From Desulfocapsaceae bacterium (lineage in GTDB: Bacteria > Desulfobacterota > Desulfobulbia > Desulfobulbales > Desulfocapsaceae), in the NCBI GenBank assembly GCA_029934775.1, contig JAOZLO010000065.1, positions 1 through 10,706 on the forward strand: a stretch of 10,706 bases of DNA, read 5' to 3'. Position 1 is the first letter of the stretch, and every line of letters begins with the position of its first letter. The translations under genes were made by a program, and so were the position numbers. Positions 1-6,635 of the stretch are shown in pieces. The notes below the pieces were generated by a model. It did no database searches, was not told the origin of the DNA, and saw only the letters and a list, made by a program, of their open reading frames with translations.

Positions 1-77
1 GAAGCTGGATAGCAAAGTCAGATAGTATTTCAGCCCACAGGTTTGATGAAATATTTCGAGCTGTTCGGAATGTGTAA
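1..77 (+). CDS. eda: C-terminal end of probable KDPG/KHG aldolase (partial)
   Basis: Reading from base 3 gives 24 codons ending in TAA at 75-77; the gene begins outside the window. The residues include SWIAKSD and, further on, RFDEI. This matches the end of the class I 2-keto-3-deoxy-6-phosphogluconate / 4-hydroxy-2-oxoglutarate aldolases, where a GG(S/T)W-(I/M)-x-K stretch near the last barrel strand is followed by a short helix of the G-x-(F/W)-DEI type. These cytoplasmic enzymes split KDPG into pyruvate and glyceraldehyde-3-phosphate. The next gene, 50 nt downstream, encodes a KDG kinase that makes this substrate, which strongly supports the call. The catalytic lysine lies upstream and cannot be seen. 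The assignment rests on only 24 residues plus context. Confidence 0.6.
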   Translation, partial: SWIAKSDSISAHRFDEIFRAVRNV

Positions 78-110
78 ACTCCCATGCTTTCAGCCAGTGT
101 CAATGAGAAA

Positions 111-130
111 AGAGGGGGGGATTCCTCTTG
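111..130 (+). promoter_or_regulatory. Ribosome binding site deciding a TTG start, with a G7 run
   Basis: The purine block AGAGGGGGGG (111-120) sits 7 nt before the TTG at 128-130. No ATG in the kinase frame lies upstream, and the first in-frame ATG (173) has no Shine-Dalgarno sequence, so TTG at 128 is preferred. The seven consecutive Gs are an unusual form of the site, and a change in run length would alter the spacing to the start codon. Confidence 0.55.
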
Positions 131-1192
131 GAAACACGTAATATAAAACCGGCAGACACTTGTCGCTATGATATGATCTCCCTCGGGGAGGTTATGTTGC
201 GTTTTGATCCGGGCGATACAATGATCTCCCATGCCGACTCCTTTAAGGTATGGGAGGGCGGGGGTGAATATAATGTAGCATGTGCCCTGAGCCGTTGTTT
301 TGGTATGAGAACAGCTGTTGCCACTGTTCTTACCGAAAATGAGATCGGTCAATTAATTAAAAATAGAATATCGGCTGCAGGCGTTGACACAAGCTTTATA
401 CATTGGCTGCCGGATGATGGCATGGGTGAGTCAAGCCGGAACAGTATATATTTTCTGGAAAAAGGTTTTGGTATACGTCCGGCAGCCGGCTCCTTTGACA
501 GGGGGTATAGTGGTATCTCGCAAGTAAAACCAGGGGGTTTTGACTGGGAGACCATTTTTGGAAAAAACGGTTTGCGCTGGTTTCACACGGGTGGGATCAT
601 GGCGGGGTTATCACAAAGCAGTGCTGATGTGATTATTGAAGCAATGAAAATTGCCAGGAAACACAATATCATAGTTTCGTATGATTTGAACTATCGGCCT
701 TCCTTGTGGAAACGTTTTGGTGGTAAAGAAAAGGCTGAGCAGGTAAACAGCACTATTTTAAAACATGTTGATGTTTTATTTGGTGTGGAGTCTCTGGAAC
801 GTGAAGCAAAAGGACTGGAAACCAATCTTTTTTGCAGTGCAGTTGCCAAAGCAGCTCAAAAGCATCCCAACCTGAAAATGATTGCCACAACTATGAGGCA
901 TGTTAAAACCGCAAGTGTCAATGACTGGAGCGGTCTGATGTGGTACGGGGGGGAATTTTATGAGGGCATACGCTTTAAGCAGCTTGATATATATGATCGT
1001 GTTGGTGGTGGGGATGGTTTTGCAGCGGGGGTTATCTATGGAATGCTTACCAATAAAGATCCCAAGACAGCAATAGATTGCGGCGTGGTCCATGGAGCTC
1101 TTGTGATGACCACGCCGGGAGACAATTCAATAAACTCGTTTAAAGATGTGGATAGGATGTTAGCCGGGGCCGGAGCCGGGGCAATCAGGTAA
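128..1192 (+). CDS. kdgK: PfkB-family sugar kinase, probable 2-keto-3-deoxygluconate kinase
   Basis: A 354-aa cytoplasmic ribokinase-fold enzyme, expected to phosphorylate 2-keto-3-deoxygluconate to KDPG with ATP. The core starts at residues 16-30 with the sugar-kinase opening MISLGEVMLRFDPGD. Next comes the substrate-binding GGGEYNVA (44-51) and the VSYDLNYRPSLW segment (183-194), which is typical of KDG kinases. The C-terminal PfkB signature DRVGGGDGFAAG (290-301) holds the predicted catalytic base Asp296 and the anion hole. The 15-residue N-terminal extension depends on the TTG start; ATG at 173 is the alternative. The last residues form an Ala-Gly-rich tail coded by near-repeats of GCCGGG. 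It follows an apparent eda gene by 50 nt, giving a KDG-to-pyruvate pair. A G7 run lies inside the gene at 947-953. PfkB enzymes are hard to assign by substrate, so another sugar acid remains possible. Confidence 0.85.
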   Translation: METRNIKPADTCRYDMISLGEVMLRFDPGDTMISHADSFKVWEGGGEYNVACALSRCFGMRTAVATVLTENEIGQLIKNRISAAGVDTSFIHWLPDDGMGESSRNSIYFLEKGFGIRPAAGSFDRGYSGISQVKPGGFDWETIFGKNGLRWFHTGGIMAGLSQSSADVIIEAMKIARKHNIIVSYDLNYRPSLWKRFGGKEKAEQVNSTILKHVDVLFGVESLEREAKGLETNLFCSAVAKAAQKHPNLKMIATTMRHVKTASVNDWSGLMWYGGEFYEGIRFKQLDIYDRVGGGDGFAAGVIYGMLTNKDPKTAIDCGVVHGALVMTTPGDNSINSFKDVDRMLAGAGAGAIR

Positions 1193-1266
1193 AGAAGCAT
1201 TATAGGTTGTTTTGTACCGTTGCCGGGGATTCGTCAGAAAAGGAATGGTTCTTCAAGGGTACTGTA

Positions 1267-2052
1267 ATGCAAAAGAAAAGTCGTAAAAACGCTGTTCTTT
1301 ACCTTCTCCTTGGTTGGATTTTTTGCTTTTTACCGGTGCAGGTGGGTGCAGAAATTGCGCCCGAGGAGGACGCCCGTGAAATTGTTGAACAGGCCTTTGA
1401 CTACTGGCGGGGGTTGAGTTCAGTGGCTCGTTTTTCGATGACAATCCATCGGCCGGATTTCCAGAGAAGCATGGTTATGAAGGGATGGACAAAAGGGAGG
1501 CAGAGTTCACTTTTTTTTGTTGAAAAACCGGCAAAGGATGCAGGTAACGGAACCTTGAAGAAGGGGAGGGAGATGTGGACCTACAATCCCAAAATTAACA
1601 GGGTTATCAAATTGCCGCCTTCGATGATGAGTCAATCCTGGATGGGCTCCGATTTTTCCAATGATGACCTGGCCAAATCCGACAGCGTTCTCGACGATTA
1701 CCTCCACTCTGTCAAAGGGAGGGAGGAGGTCGCAGGTTTAACAGTATATACCATTGAATCCATAGCAAAAGAGAGTGCACCTGTGGTCTGGGGCAAACAG
1801 GAACTTGTCATTCGTGAAGACGGTGTTCTTCTTAAGCAGTCATTTTTTGATGAAGAGATGATACTGGTAAAAGAGATGATTGCGGAGAAAATAGAGAAGT
1901 TTGACGGACGTCTGTTTCCCCGGATATGGACTATGCACCGGGTTGAAAAAAAAGACCGCTATACCAGACTTGAATATATTGAATTAAGCTTTGGAGATAT
2001 TCTCAGTGACCGCTTGTTTACCCTTGCCAGCCTGAAGAACAGGAGACACTGA
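1267..2052 (+). CDS. Secreted LolA-like protein (outer membrane lipoprotein-sorting family)
   Basis: A 261-aa periplasmic protein. The chosen start is ATG 1267, preceded by AAGGG (1255-1259) with 7 nt spacing and followed at once by a signal peptide: basic MQKKSRK, a hydrophobic core at about 10-25, and probable cleavage after VGA (26-28). The frame could be extended to a TTG at 1207, but that would bury the signal. The hallmark stretch lies at about 97-135, with LKKGREMWTYNPK followed by IKLPPSMMSQSWMGSDF. This pattern is characteristic of the LolA-like family often annotated as outer membrane lipoprotein-sorting protein. The fold is expected to be a half-open beta-barrel that shields acyl chains. 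It is the first gene of a five-gene operon with two permeases, an ATPase and an outer-membrane barrel, so it is probably the periplasmic carrier. It is not classical LolA, which is shorter (about 200 aa) and differs in sequence. The cargo is unknown. Confidence 0.82.
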   Translation: MQKKSRKNAVLYLLLGWIFCFLPVQVGAEIAPEEDAREIVEQAFDYWRGLSSVARFSMTIHRPDFQRSMVMKGWTKGRQSSLFFVEKPAKDAGNGTLKKGREMWTYNPKINRVIKLPPSMMSQSWMGSDFSNDDLAKSDSVLDDYLHSVKGREEVAGLTVYTIESIAKESAPVVWGKQELVIREDGVLLKQSFFDEEMILVKEMIAEKIEKFDGRLFPRIWTMHRVEKKDRYTRLEYIELSFGDILSDRLFTLASLKNRRH

Positions 2053-2054
2053 GT

Positions 2055-3275
2055 ATGGGTGATTACCTGCTCGCCTGGCGCAATATATGGCGCAATCCGC
2101 GTCGTTCTGTTCTGACTATTCTGGCAATCGTCTTTGCCTCCGGGTTGCTGGTGTTTATGCTCTCTTTCCAGTTTGGTGCCTATGAGGATATGATCGATTC
2201 TTCAGTACGGCTCAGTACCGGACATCTCCAAATACAGGCGAAAGGGTATCAAAACAGACCAGAGATGCATAAGGTGATTAAAAACCCTGATCGTTTGCTG
2301 GGAAAAGTTGCCGCACTTGATGGTGTTGACGCAGTTACCGTTCGCTCGGAGGCATTTGCCCTTGCTGCTGGCGCCAGGAGAAGCAGAGGAATAATGGTTA
2401 GCGGGGTCAGGCCCGATGTTGAACGCCGCATTTCATCACTTCCGGGTCAGATTCGAAAGGGTAGATATCTCCGCGATGGTGATGTTAATGTGGCGGTAAT
2501 TGGTGCACTTGGCGCCGAGCGGCTGCAGATCGATATCGGGGATGAATGTACCCTGATAGGACAGGGCAGGGATGGTTCGGTAGCGGCAACCGTTGTCAGA
2601 ATTGCAGGTATTTTCAAGACAGGTATTGATGAATTTGATCGTACCACCATGCAGATTCCACTATCTGACTTCAATTCAATTTTCAGTATGGAAGGTGGCG
2701 CACACCGTATTGTGATAACAACAAAGGCTCTTGCTGATGACAGACCTGTCGCGGCAGCCGTTCGTATGATGGGCGAGGCATCCGGGCTTACGGTTCTGAC
2801 ATGGGATGAGATGACCCCCGGCCTCAGGCAATCCATAGAATTGGATTTGATAGGTGGAATCATCATGTATGTGATCCTGGTGATTGTGGTTGCTTTTTCT
2901 ATTCTCAATACTTTTTTTATGGCTATTTTTGAACGAACCAGGGAGTTTGGGGTATTGATGGCCATTGGTACCAAGCCTTTTCGGCTGGTGAAAATAATGC
3001 TGCTGGAATCTCTGGCAATGACCTGTGTCGGGCTGTTGACAGGTATGATTCTCGGTACTGCTGTCACGCTGTTGTTCTCCTACTATGGTATCGGTATGGG
3101 AGAGAGCAGTGAACTGATGGCGCAGTATGGTATTGCGGATCGGCTTTACCCCCGCTTATCTCCGTTGTCAATAATCATCGGACCGGCAATAATCAGTGTT
3201 GTTACCTTTATAACAGCCCTGATACCGGCCTTGAAAATAGTCCATATGCGTCCGGTTGCAGCCCTGCGTGGCTGA
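2055..3275 (+). CDS. ABC transporter permease, FtsX/LolC/E type (first paralogue)
   Basis: A 406-aa inner-membrane protein with the four-helix layout of the MacB/LolCE superfamily. It has a cytoplasmic amphipathic start with AWRNIWRNPRR (7-17), TM1 at about 18-39, a large periplasmic domain at about 40-262, then TM helices at about 266-292, 317-343 and 371-393, which form the FtsX domain. The loop after TM2 carries ERTREFGVLMAIG (293-305), the usual coupling motif that meets the ATPase. The ATG lies 2 nt after the stop of the LolA-like gene, and AGGAGA (2041-2046) serves as ribosome site inside that gene's end, so translation is probably coupled. This family moves lipids, lipoproteins or peptides by mechanotransmission rather than through a pore. 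It shares its N-terminal motif with the next gene, suggesting a heterodimer like LolC-LolE. Confidence 0.9.
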   Translation: MGDYLLAWRNIWRNPRRSVLTILAIVFASGLLVFMLSFQFGAYEDMIDSSVRLSTGHLQIQAKGYQNRPEMHKVIKNPDRLLGKVAALDGVDAVTVRSEAFALAAGARRSRGIMVSGVRPDVERRISSLPGQIRKGRYLRDGDVNVAVIGALGAERLQIDIGDECTLIGQGRDGSVAATVVRIAGIFKTGIDEFDRTTMQIPLSDFNSIFSMEGGAHRIVITTKALADDRPVAAAVRMMGEASGLTVLTWDEMTPGLRQSIELDLIGGIIMYVILVIVVAFSILNTFFMAIFERTREFGVLMAIGTKPFRLVKIMLLESLAMTCVGLLTGMILGTAVTLLFSYYGIGMGESSELMAQYGIADRLYPRLSPLSIIIGPAIISVVTFITALIPALKIVHMRPVAALRG

Positions 3276-3299
3276 TCAACAGGACTGGAGTAAGAGAGT

Positions 3300-4538
3300 A
3301 TGGATCTTGTAATTGCATGGCGAAATCTCTGGCGTAACCCGCGACGGACACTCATAATTCTGACCGCTATGGTGATTGGAATCACCAGTATGGTCGTTCT
3401 GTCTGCCCTGAGCCGTGGAATGATTGATGGTATGGTGGACAATGCTATCAACAACCTCGTTGGCCATATCCGCATTCAGGACCCGGAGTATCGTGTTGAT
3501 CCTTCGATTATCAGAAGGATCACACACCCTCAGCAACTTCTCGCTGATATCACCCCTCTGCTCCCTCCCGGTGCGGACATTGCCCGACGTATCAAAGTTG
3601 ATGGCATGTTAGGTACAAGCAGGGAACATGTGGGCGTTATCATTGTCGGCATTATTCCGGAAAATGAAACCGGGATTTCCTTTATCGGCAGGCCGGTTCA
3701 CCAGGGAAGAATGATCAACCCGGATGAGTCGGGTGACCTTATTATTGGTCAGGCTCTGCTTGAACGAATTGGTGCCAGAGTAGGGAGAAAGGTCGTTCTT
3801 GTGAGCCAGAATCAGGAGTGGGAAAATGTCTCTCGATCCTTCAGAATCAGGGGCACATACAGGACTGAGCTTGCCCAGACCGAAAAAGTGTACGTGTTTG
3901 TGCTGCTTCCTGTTCTGCAGGAGATGCTCGGGGTAGGTGAAGGAGTAACTGAAATAACAGTACATCTGGAGCAGGGAAAGAGTGGTAAGGATGATGGACT
4001 GGCAGAACTGGTGTCGGCGTTGAATACAAAAATAAGAGACAGCGGTTATATAGCCGAAAACTGGCGTCAGATGCTGCCTGCAATAAGTGCCTATCTCGAG
4101 ATGTACAACGGTTATATGTTAATCTGGTTTATTGTCGTATTCATAGCTATGGGGTTTGGTATTGTGAACACCATGCTGATGGCGGTGTATGAGCGAATGA
4201 GGGAGTTCGGTCTCCAACGGGCAATCGGCATGCGGTCAAGTCGCATTGTCCGTATGGTTATGGTTGAAATTCTATTACTTCTTCTCTTTGGATCCCTGGT
4301 GGCCAACGGGTTTTCCTTGTTTCTTATAAAAATTGTTTTTGGTTCTGGTATCGATCTCTCTCTCTTTGCAGAAGGTACTGAGATGTGGGGGATGAGCCGG
4401 GTTATTGTGCCGGCCCTTTCTCTGTGGGATCTGTATACCGCAAATGGTGTTGTACTTGTTCTCGGTTTGCTTGTAGGGCTGTATCCAGCGGTTCGGGCGG
4501 GTCGTTTTACTCCGGTGGAAGCCATGAGGCATTTATAA
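3300..4538 (+). CDS. ABC transporter permease, FtsX/LolC/E type (second paralogue)
   Basis: A 412-aa inner-membrane protein with the same plan as its upstream neighbour. It shows AWRNLWRNPRR (6-16), TM1 at about 17-39, a periplasmic domain at about 40-268, and TM helices at about 270-295, 319-345 and 380-400. The coupling loop reads ERMREFGLQRAIG (298-310). GGAG at 3287-3290 precedes the ATG by 9 nt, and the gene begins 24 nt after the previous stop. The periplasmic domains of the two permeases look clearly diverged while the cytoplasmic motifs are conserved. That is the expected pattern when two half-transporters bind different partners, as LolC (which contacts LolA) and LolE do. Which of these two plays the LolC-like role cannot be decided by eye. 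Confidence 0.9.
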   Translation: MDLVIAWRNLWRNPRRTLIILTAMVIGITSMVVLSALSRGMIDGMVDNAINNLVGHIRIQDPEYRVDPSIIRRITHPQQLLADITPLLPPGADIARRIKVDGMLGTSREHVGVIIVGIIPENETGISFIGRPVHQGRMINPDESGDLIIGQALLERIGARVGRKVVLVSQNQEWENVSRSFRIRGTYRTELAQTEKVYVFVLLPVLQEMLGVGEGVTEITVHLEQGKSGKDDGLAELVSALNTKIRDSGYIAENWRQMLPAISAYLEMYNGYMLIWFIVVFIAMGFGIVNTMLMAVYERMREFGLQRAIGMRSSRIVRMVMVEILLLLLFGSLVANGFSLFLIKIVFGSGIDLSLFAEGTEMWGMSRVIVPALSLWDLYTANGVVLVLGLLVGLYPAVRAGRFTPVEAMRHL

Positions 4539-4597
4539 GGCGTAAGGTTGTAGGGCGGAAAAAAACTATTGTGATCGGAAGTAGCATGGAGGCGGCA

Positions 4598-5287
4598 ATG
4601 TCGATTGTTGAAGTTGAAGAGGTCAGTAAAATTTATCATCAGGGTAAGATGACCTTTAAAGCTCTGGATGACGTATCGCTTGCCGTTGACAAAGGAGAGT
4701 TCATCGCCCTGGCAGGCCCTTCCGGTTCCGGGAAAACGACGCTTCTCAACCTGGTAGGTGGACTTGACCTGCCGGACAGCGGCAAGGTGGTTCTCGATGG
4801 TAATGATTACAGCAAAATGGGGGATGGCCAGCGTGCCGATCTGAGGTTGGAGAGACTTGGCTTCGTTTTTCAGTCGTATAACCTGATTCCGGTGTTGACT
4901 GCTGCGGAAAACGTTGAATATATCCTTCGACTGCAGAATGTGGAAAAAGCTGAGAGAATCGAGAGGGTGCAGTCGATTCTCGACGAGGTTGGATTGCAGG
5001 AGAAGCATAACAGCAGGCCCGATGAGCTTTCCGGAGGACAGCAGCAGCGGGTGGCTGTTGCCAGGGCAATTGTTTCCAATCCGGCCGTGGTGCTGGCTGA
5101 TGAACCTACAGCCAATCTTGATTCGAAGACCGGCGAGAAACTGCTTGAAATGATGAGGGTCATGAATGAGAAACGGCAGGTGACCTTCATCTTTGCGACT
5201 CACGATAAGATGGTAATGGATTTTGCAAGGCGAATCGTATCGCTGCACGACGGTAAGGTGGCCGGGGATCAGAAAAAAGATGAATAG
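4598..5287 (+). CDS. ABC transporter ATP-binding protein, LolD/MacB type
   Basis: A 229-aa cytoplasmic ATPase that should energise the two preceding permeases. Motifs in order are Walker A GPSGSGKTT (40-48), Q-loop Gln92 in FVFQSYNLIP, signature LSGGQQQR (144-151), Walker B VLADEP (165-170), D-loop NLD (173-175) and H-loop His202 in FATHD. All catalytic residues are present. The LSGGQQQRVAVARA form and the FQSYNLIP segment are typical of the LolD/MacB/FtsE group. The frame stays open upstream to 4385 inside the permease gene. ATG 4598 is chosen because GGAGG (4588-4592) precedes it by 5 nt and the protein then starts directly with the family's first strand; ATG 4586 is a weaker alternative. 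It lies 59 nt after the second permease, and its last codons overlap the next gene. Confidence 0.92.
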   Translation: MSIVEVEEVSKIYHQGKMTFKALDDVSLAVDKGEFIALAGPSGSGKTTLLNLVGGLDLPDSGKVVLDGNDYSKMGDGQRADLRLERLGFVFQSYNLIPVLTAAENVEYILRLQNVEKAERIERVQSILDEVGLQEKHNSRPDELSGGQQQRVAVARAIVSNPAVVLADEPTANLDSKTGEKLLEMMRVMNEKRQVTFIFATHDKMVMDFARRIVSLHDGKVAGDQKKDE

Positions 5288-6554
5288 CCGGGCTGCAGTC
5301 TGCCTTTTTCTCTGGATGCTGAGTTTTCCTTTTTCAGTTTTTGCCCTGGAATATGAAGTATCCGGCCATATCCGCGGACAGAGCAGTCTGAGCTGGTACC
5401 AGGAGAATCATCTCCTGGCAGAGATGGAAGATAAGCAGTTATTTCTCGACGGCTCCATTGATCTCAGAATCAATTCCGCATTTTTCCTTACAGATTATAT
5501 CAGTCTGGATCTGGCTTACGAGGCTGTGACTGTTGGCGGGCAGAGCCGAAAAGCGGTAGCGAATCTTGGCTCGGACTCAAGTTATGCACAGCTGTTCAGA
5601 GGATCGATACCGTCAGATGATCGGCAATTGTTTGATCTCACCGGAGAGTCCTCAAACAATGAAGAATATACGGCCTACCATAGGATAGACCGTCTTTTTT
5701 TAGCTCTGGACAGTAATTACGGAACAGTAAAAGCGGGAAGACAAGCGCTGACCTGGGGGAACGGACAGATTTTCAATCCGGTCGATCTGGTAAATCCCTT
5801 CGCTCCTGCAGATATTATTCGTGATTATAAAGTCGGGACCGATATGCTGCTGTACCAGACAGGAGGAGAGAGAATTTCGGATTTGCAGCTGGTATATGTC
5901 CCCCGCAGGAACCTGGAAGGTACACTGGACGAGGCACAGTCGACATATGGCAGTAAAATACGTATGTCGCAAAATGAACTGGATATCGATCTGCTGCTGC
6001 TCAGAACTTATGAAGACACAGTCGTCGGAACCGGGTTGACCGGTTTTTTGGGAAACGCTCTCTATCGGACCGACTGGACTCTTACATTTCTAGATGATGA
6101 TCCTGAAAGAAACCAGTACCTCACCATTGTCGCGAATCTTGATTATTCATGGGTGTTGCGGGATAAAAACTGGTATGGCTTCGTAGAACTGTACTATAAT
6201 GGGCTCGGAGCAGACAGCCCGGGTGAGGCTTTTCAGGATGAGGCTCTGGTTGCTCGTCTCCTGCGGGGAGAGCTGTTTGTAACCGGCAAATATTATTTTG
6301 ACGCAATGGTACAGTATGAAGCACATCCGCTTATCAACTGCTTCGTTTCTGTTATTGTTAACCTTAAAGACCATTCATTCCTGCTGCAGCCTCGGCTGGT
6401 ATGGGAAGTGACGGAGTCCTCCCAGGTCCTGACCGGGGTTAATCTGCCCGTTGGCGGAGGAGGGGATGAATTTGGGGAAGGTGAGGATCTGGAAACGGGC
6501 TTTGTTACAGGAAGAGCAGTTCAGGGGTATGCGCTGATTACCTGGTTTTTTTAG
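5280..6554 (+). CDS. Outer-membrane beta-barrel protein of the transport operon
   Basis: A 424-aa protein with a signal peptide (hydrophobic core about 7-20, probable cleavage after VFA, 20-22), starting at EYEVSGHIRG. The mature chain consists of alternating polar and apolar strands rich in Tyr, Trp and Phe. It ends in ALITWFF, a terminal strand with C-terminal Phe as recognised by the BAM machinery. A conserved-looking segment at 152-178 (KAGRQALTWGNGQIFNPVDL then NPFAPADI) resembles porin-like barrels annotated as DUF1302 or hypothetical outer-membrane proteins in deltaproteobacteria; the exact family is not certain. ATG 5280 lies inside the end of the ATPase gene (8-nt overlap), so translation is probably coupled. 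The frame's upstream extension to 5223 has no signal and is rejected. Being co-transcribed with a LolA-like carrier and a LolCDE-like pump suggests that it is the outer-membrane acceptor or exit of the system. Confidence 0.8.
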   Translation: MNSRAAVCLFLWMLSFPFSVFALEYEVSGHIRGQSSLSWYQENHLLAEMEDKQLFLDGSIDLRINSAFFLTDYISLDLAYEAVTVGGQSRKAVANLGSDSSYAQLFRGSIPSDDRQLFDLTGESSNNEEYTAYHRIDRLFLALDSNYGTVKAGRQALTWGNGQIFNPVDLVNPFAPADIIRDYKVGTDMLLYQTGGERISDLQLVYVPRRNLEGTLDEAQSTYGSKIRMSQNELDIDLLLLRTYEDTVVGTGLTGFLGNALYRTDWTLTFLDDDPERNQYLTIVANLDYSWVLRDKNWYGFVELYYNGLGADSPGEAFQDEALVARLLRGELFVTGKYYFDAMVQYEAHPLINCFVSVIVNLKDHSFLLQPRLVWEVTESSQVLTGVNLPVGGGGDEFGEGEDLETGFVTGRAVQGYALITWFF

Positions 6555-6561
6555 GAGGCTG

Positions 6562-6587
6562 TTCGAGAATACCCTTTCGAAGTCTCG
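6562..6587. repeat. Short nested inverted repeats between convergent genes
   Basis: Two overlapping inverted repeats occur just after the barrel gene: TTCGA (6562-6566) with TCGAA (6577-6581), and CGAGA (6564-6568) with TCTCG (6583-6587). They are mutually exclusive 5-bp stems. No T-run follows directly on the plus strand, so this is at best a weak terminator for the convergent genes. The rest of 6588-6635 is AT-rich with nothing recognisable. Confidence 0.25.
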
Positions 6588-6635
6588 TGCCACGCAATCT
6601 GCCCAAATTCTTCGCTATTTTCAAAAAATACTTTT

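Noticed and set aside
1160..1185. GCCGGG near-repeats at the end of kdgK as a terminator or regulatory repeat
   Set aside because: They are direct rather than inverted repeats and simply encode an Ala-Gly tail.
1207..1266. TTG-initiated extension of the LolA-like protein
   Set aside because: It would mask the signal peptide, and ATG 1267 has a well-spaced ribosome site.
2447..3067. 206-aa open frame on the minus strand
   Set aside because: It is antisense to the first permease with low-complexity Ile, Thr and Ser content and no recognisable motif.
4385..4597. Upstream extension of the ATPase frame
   Set aside because: These codons lie inside the permease gene in another frame and encode no family sequence. 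The strong GGAGG site places the start at 4598.
4112..5248. 378-aa open frame on the minus strand
   Set aside because: It lies wholly antisense to the second permease and the ATPase, whose motifs are complete. Its translation shows no domain, is rich in Arg, Ser, Thr and Pro, and has no ribosome site; it is a shadow of the sense codon pattern.
5223..5279. Upstream extension of the barrel protein frame
   Set aside because: It overlaps the ATPase gene and would put 19 hydrophilic residues before the signal peptide.
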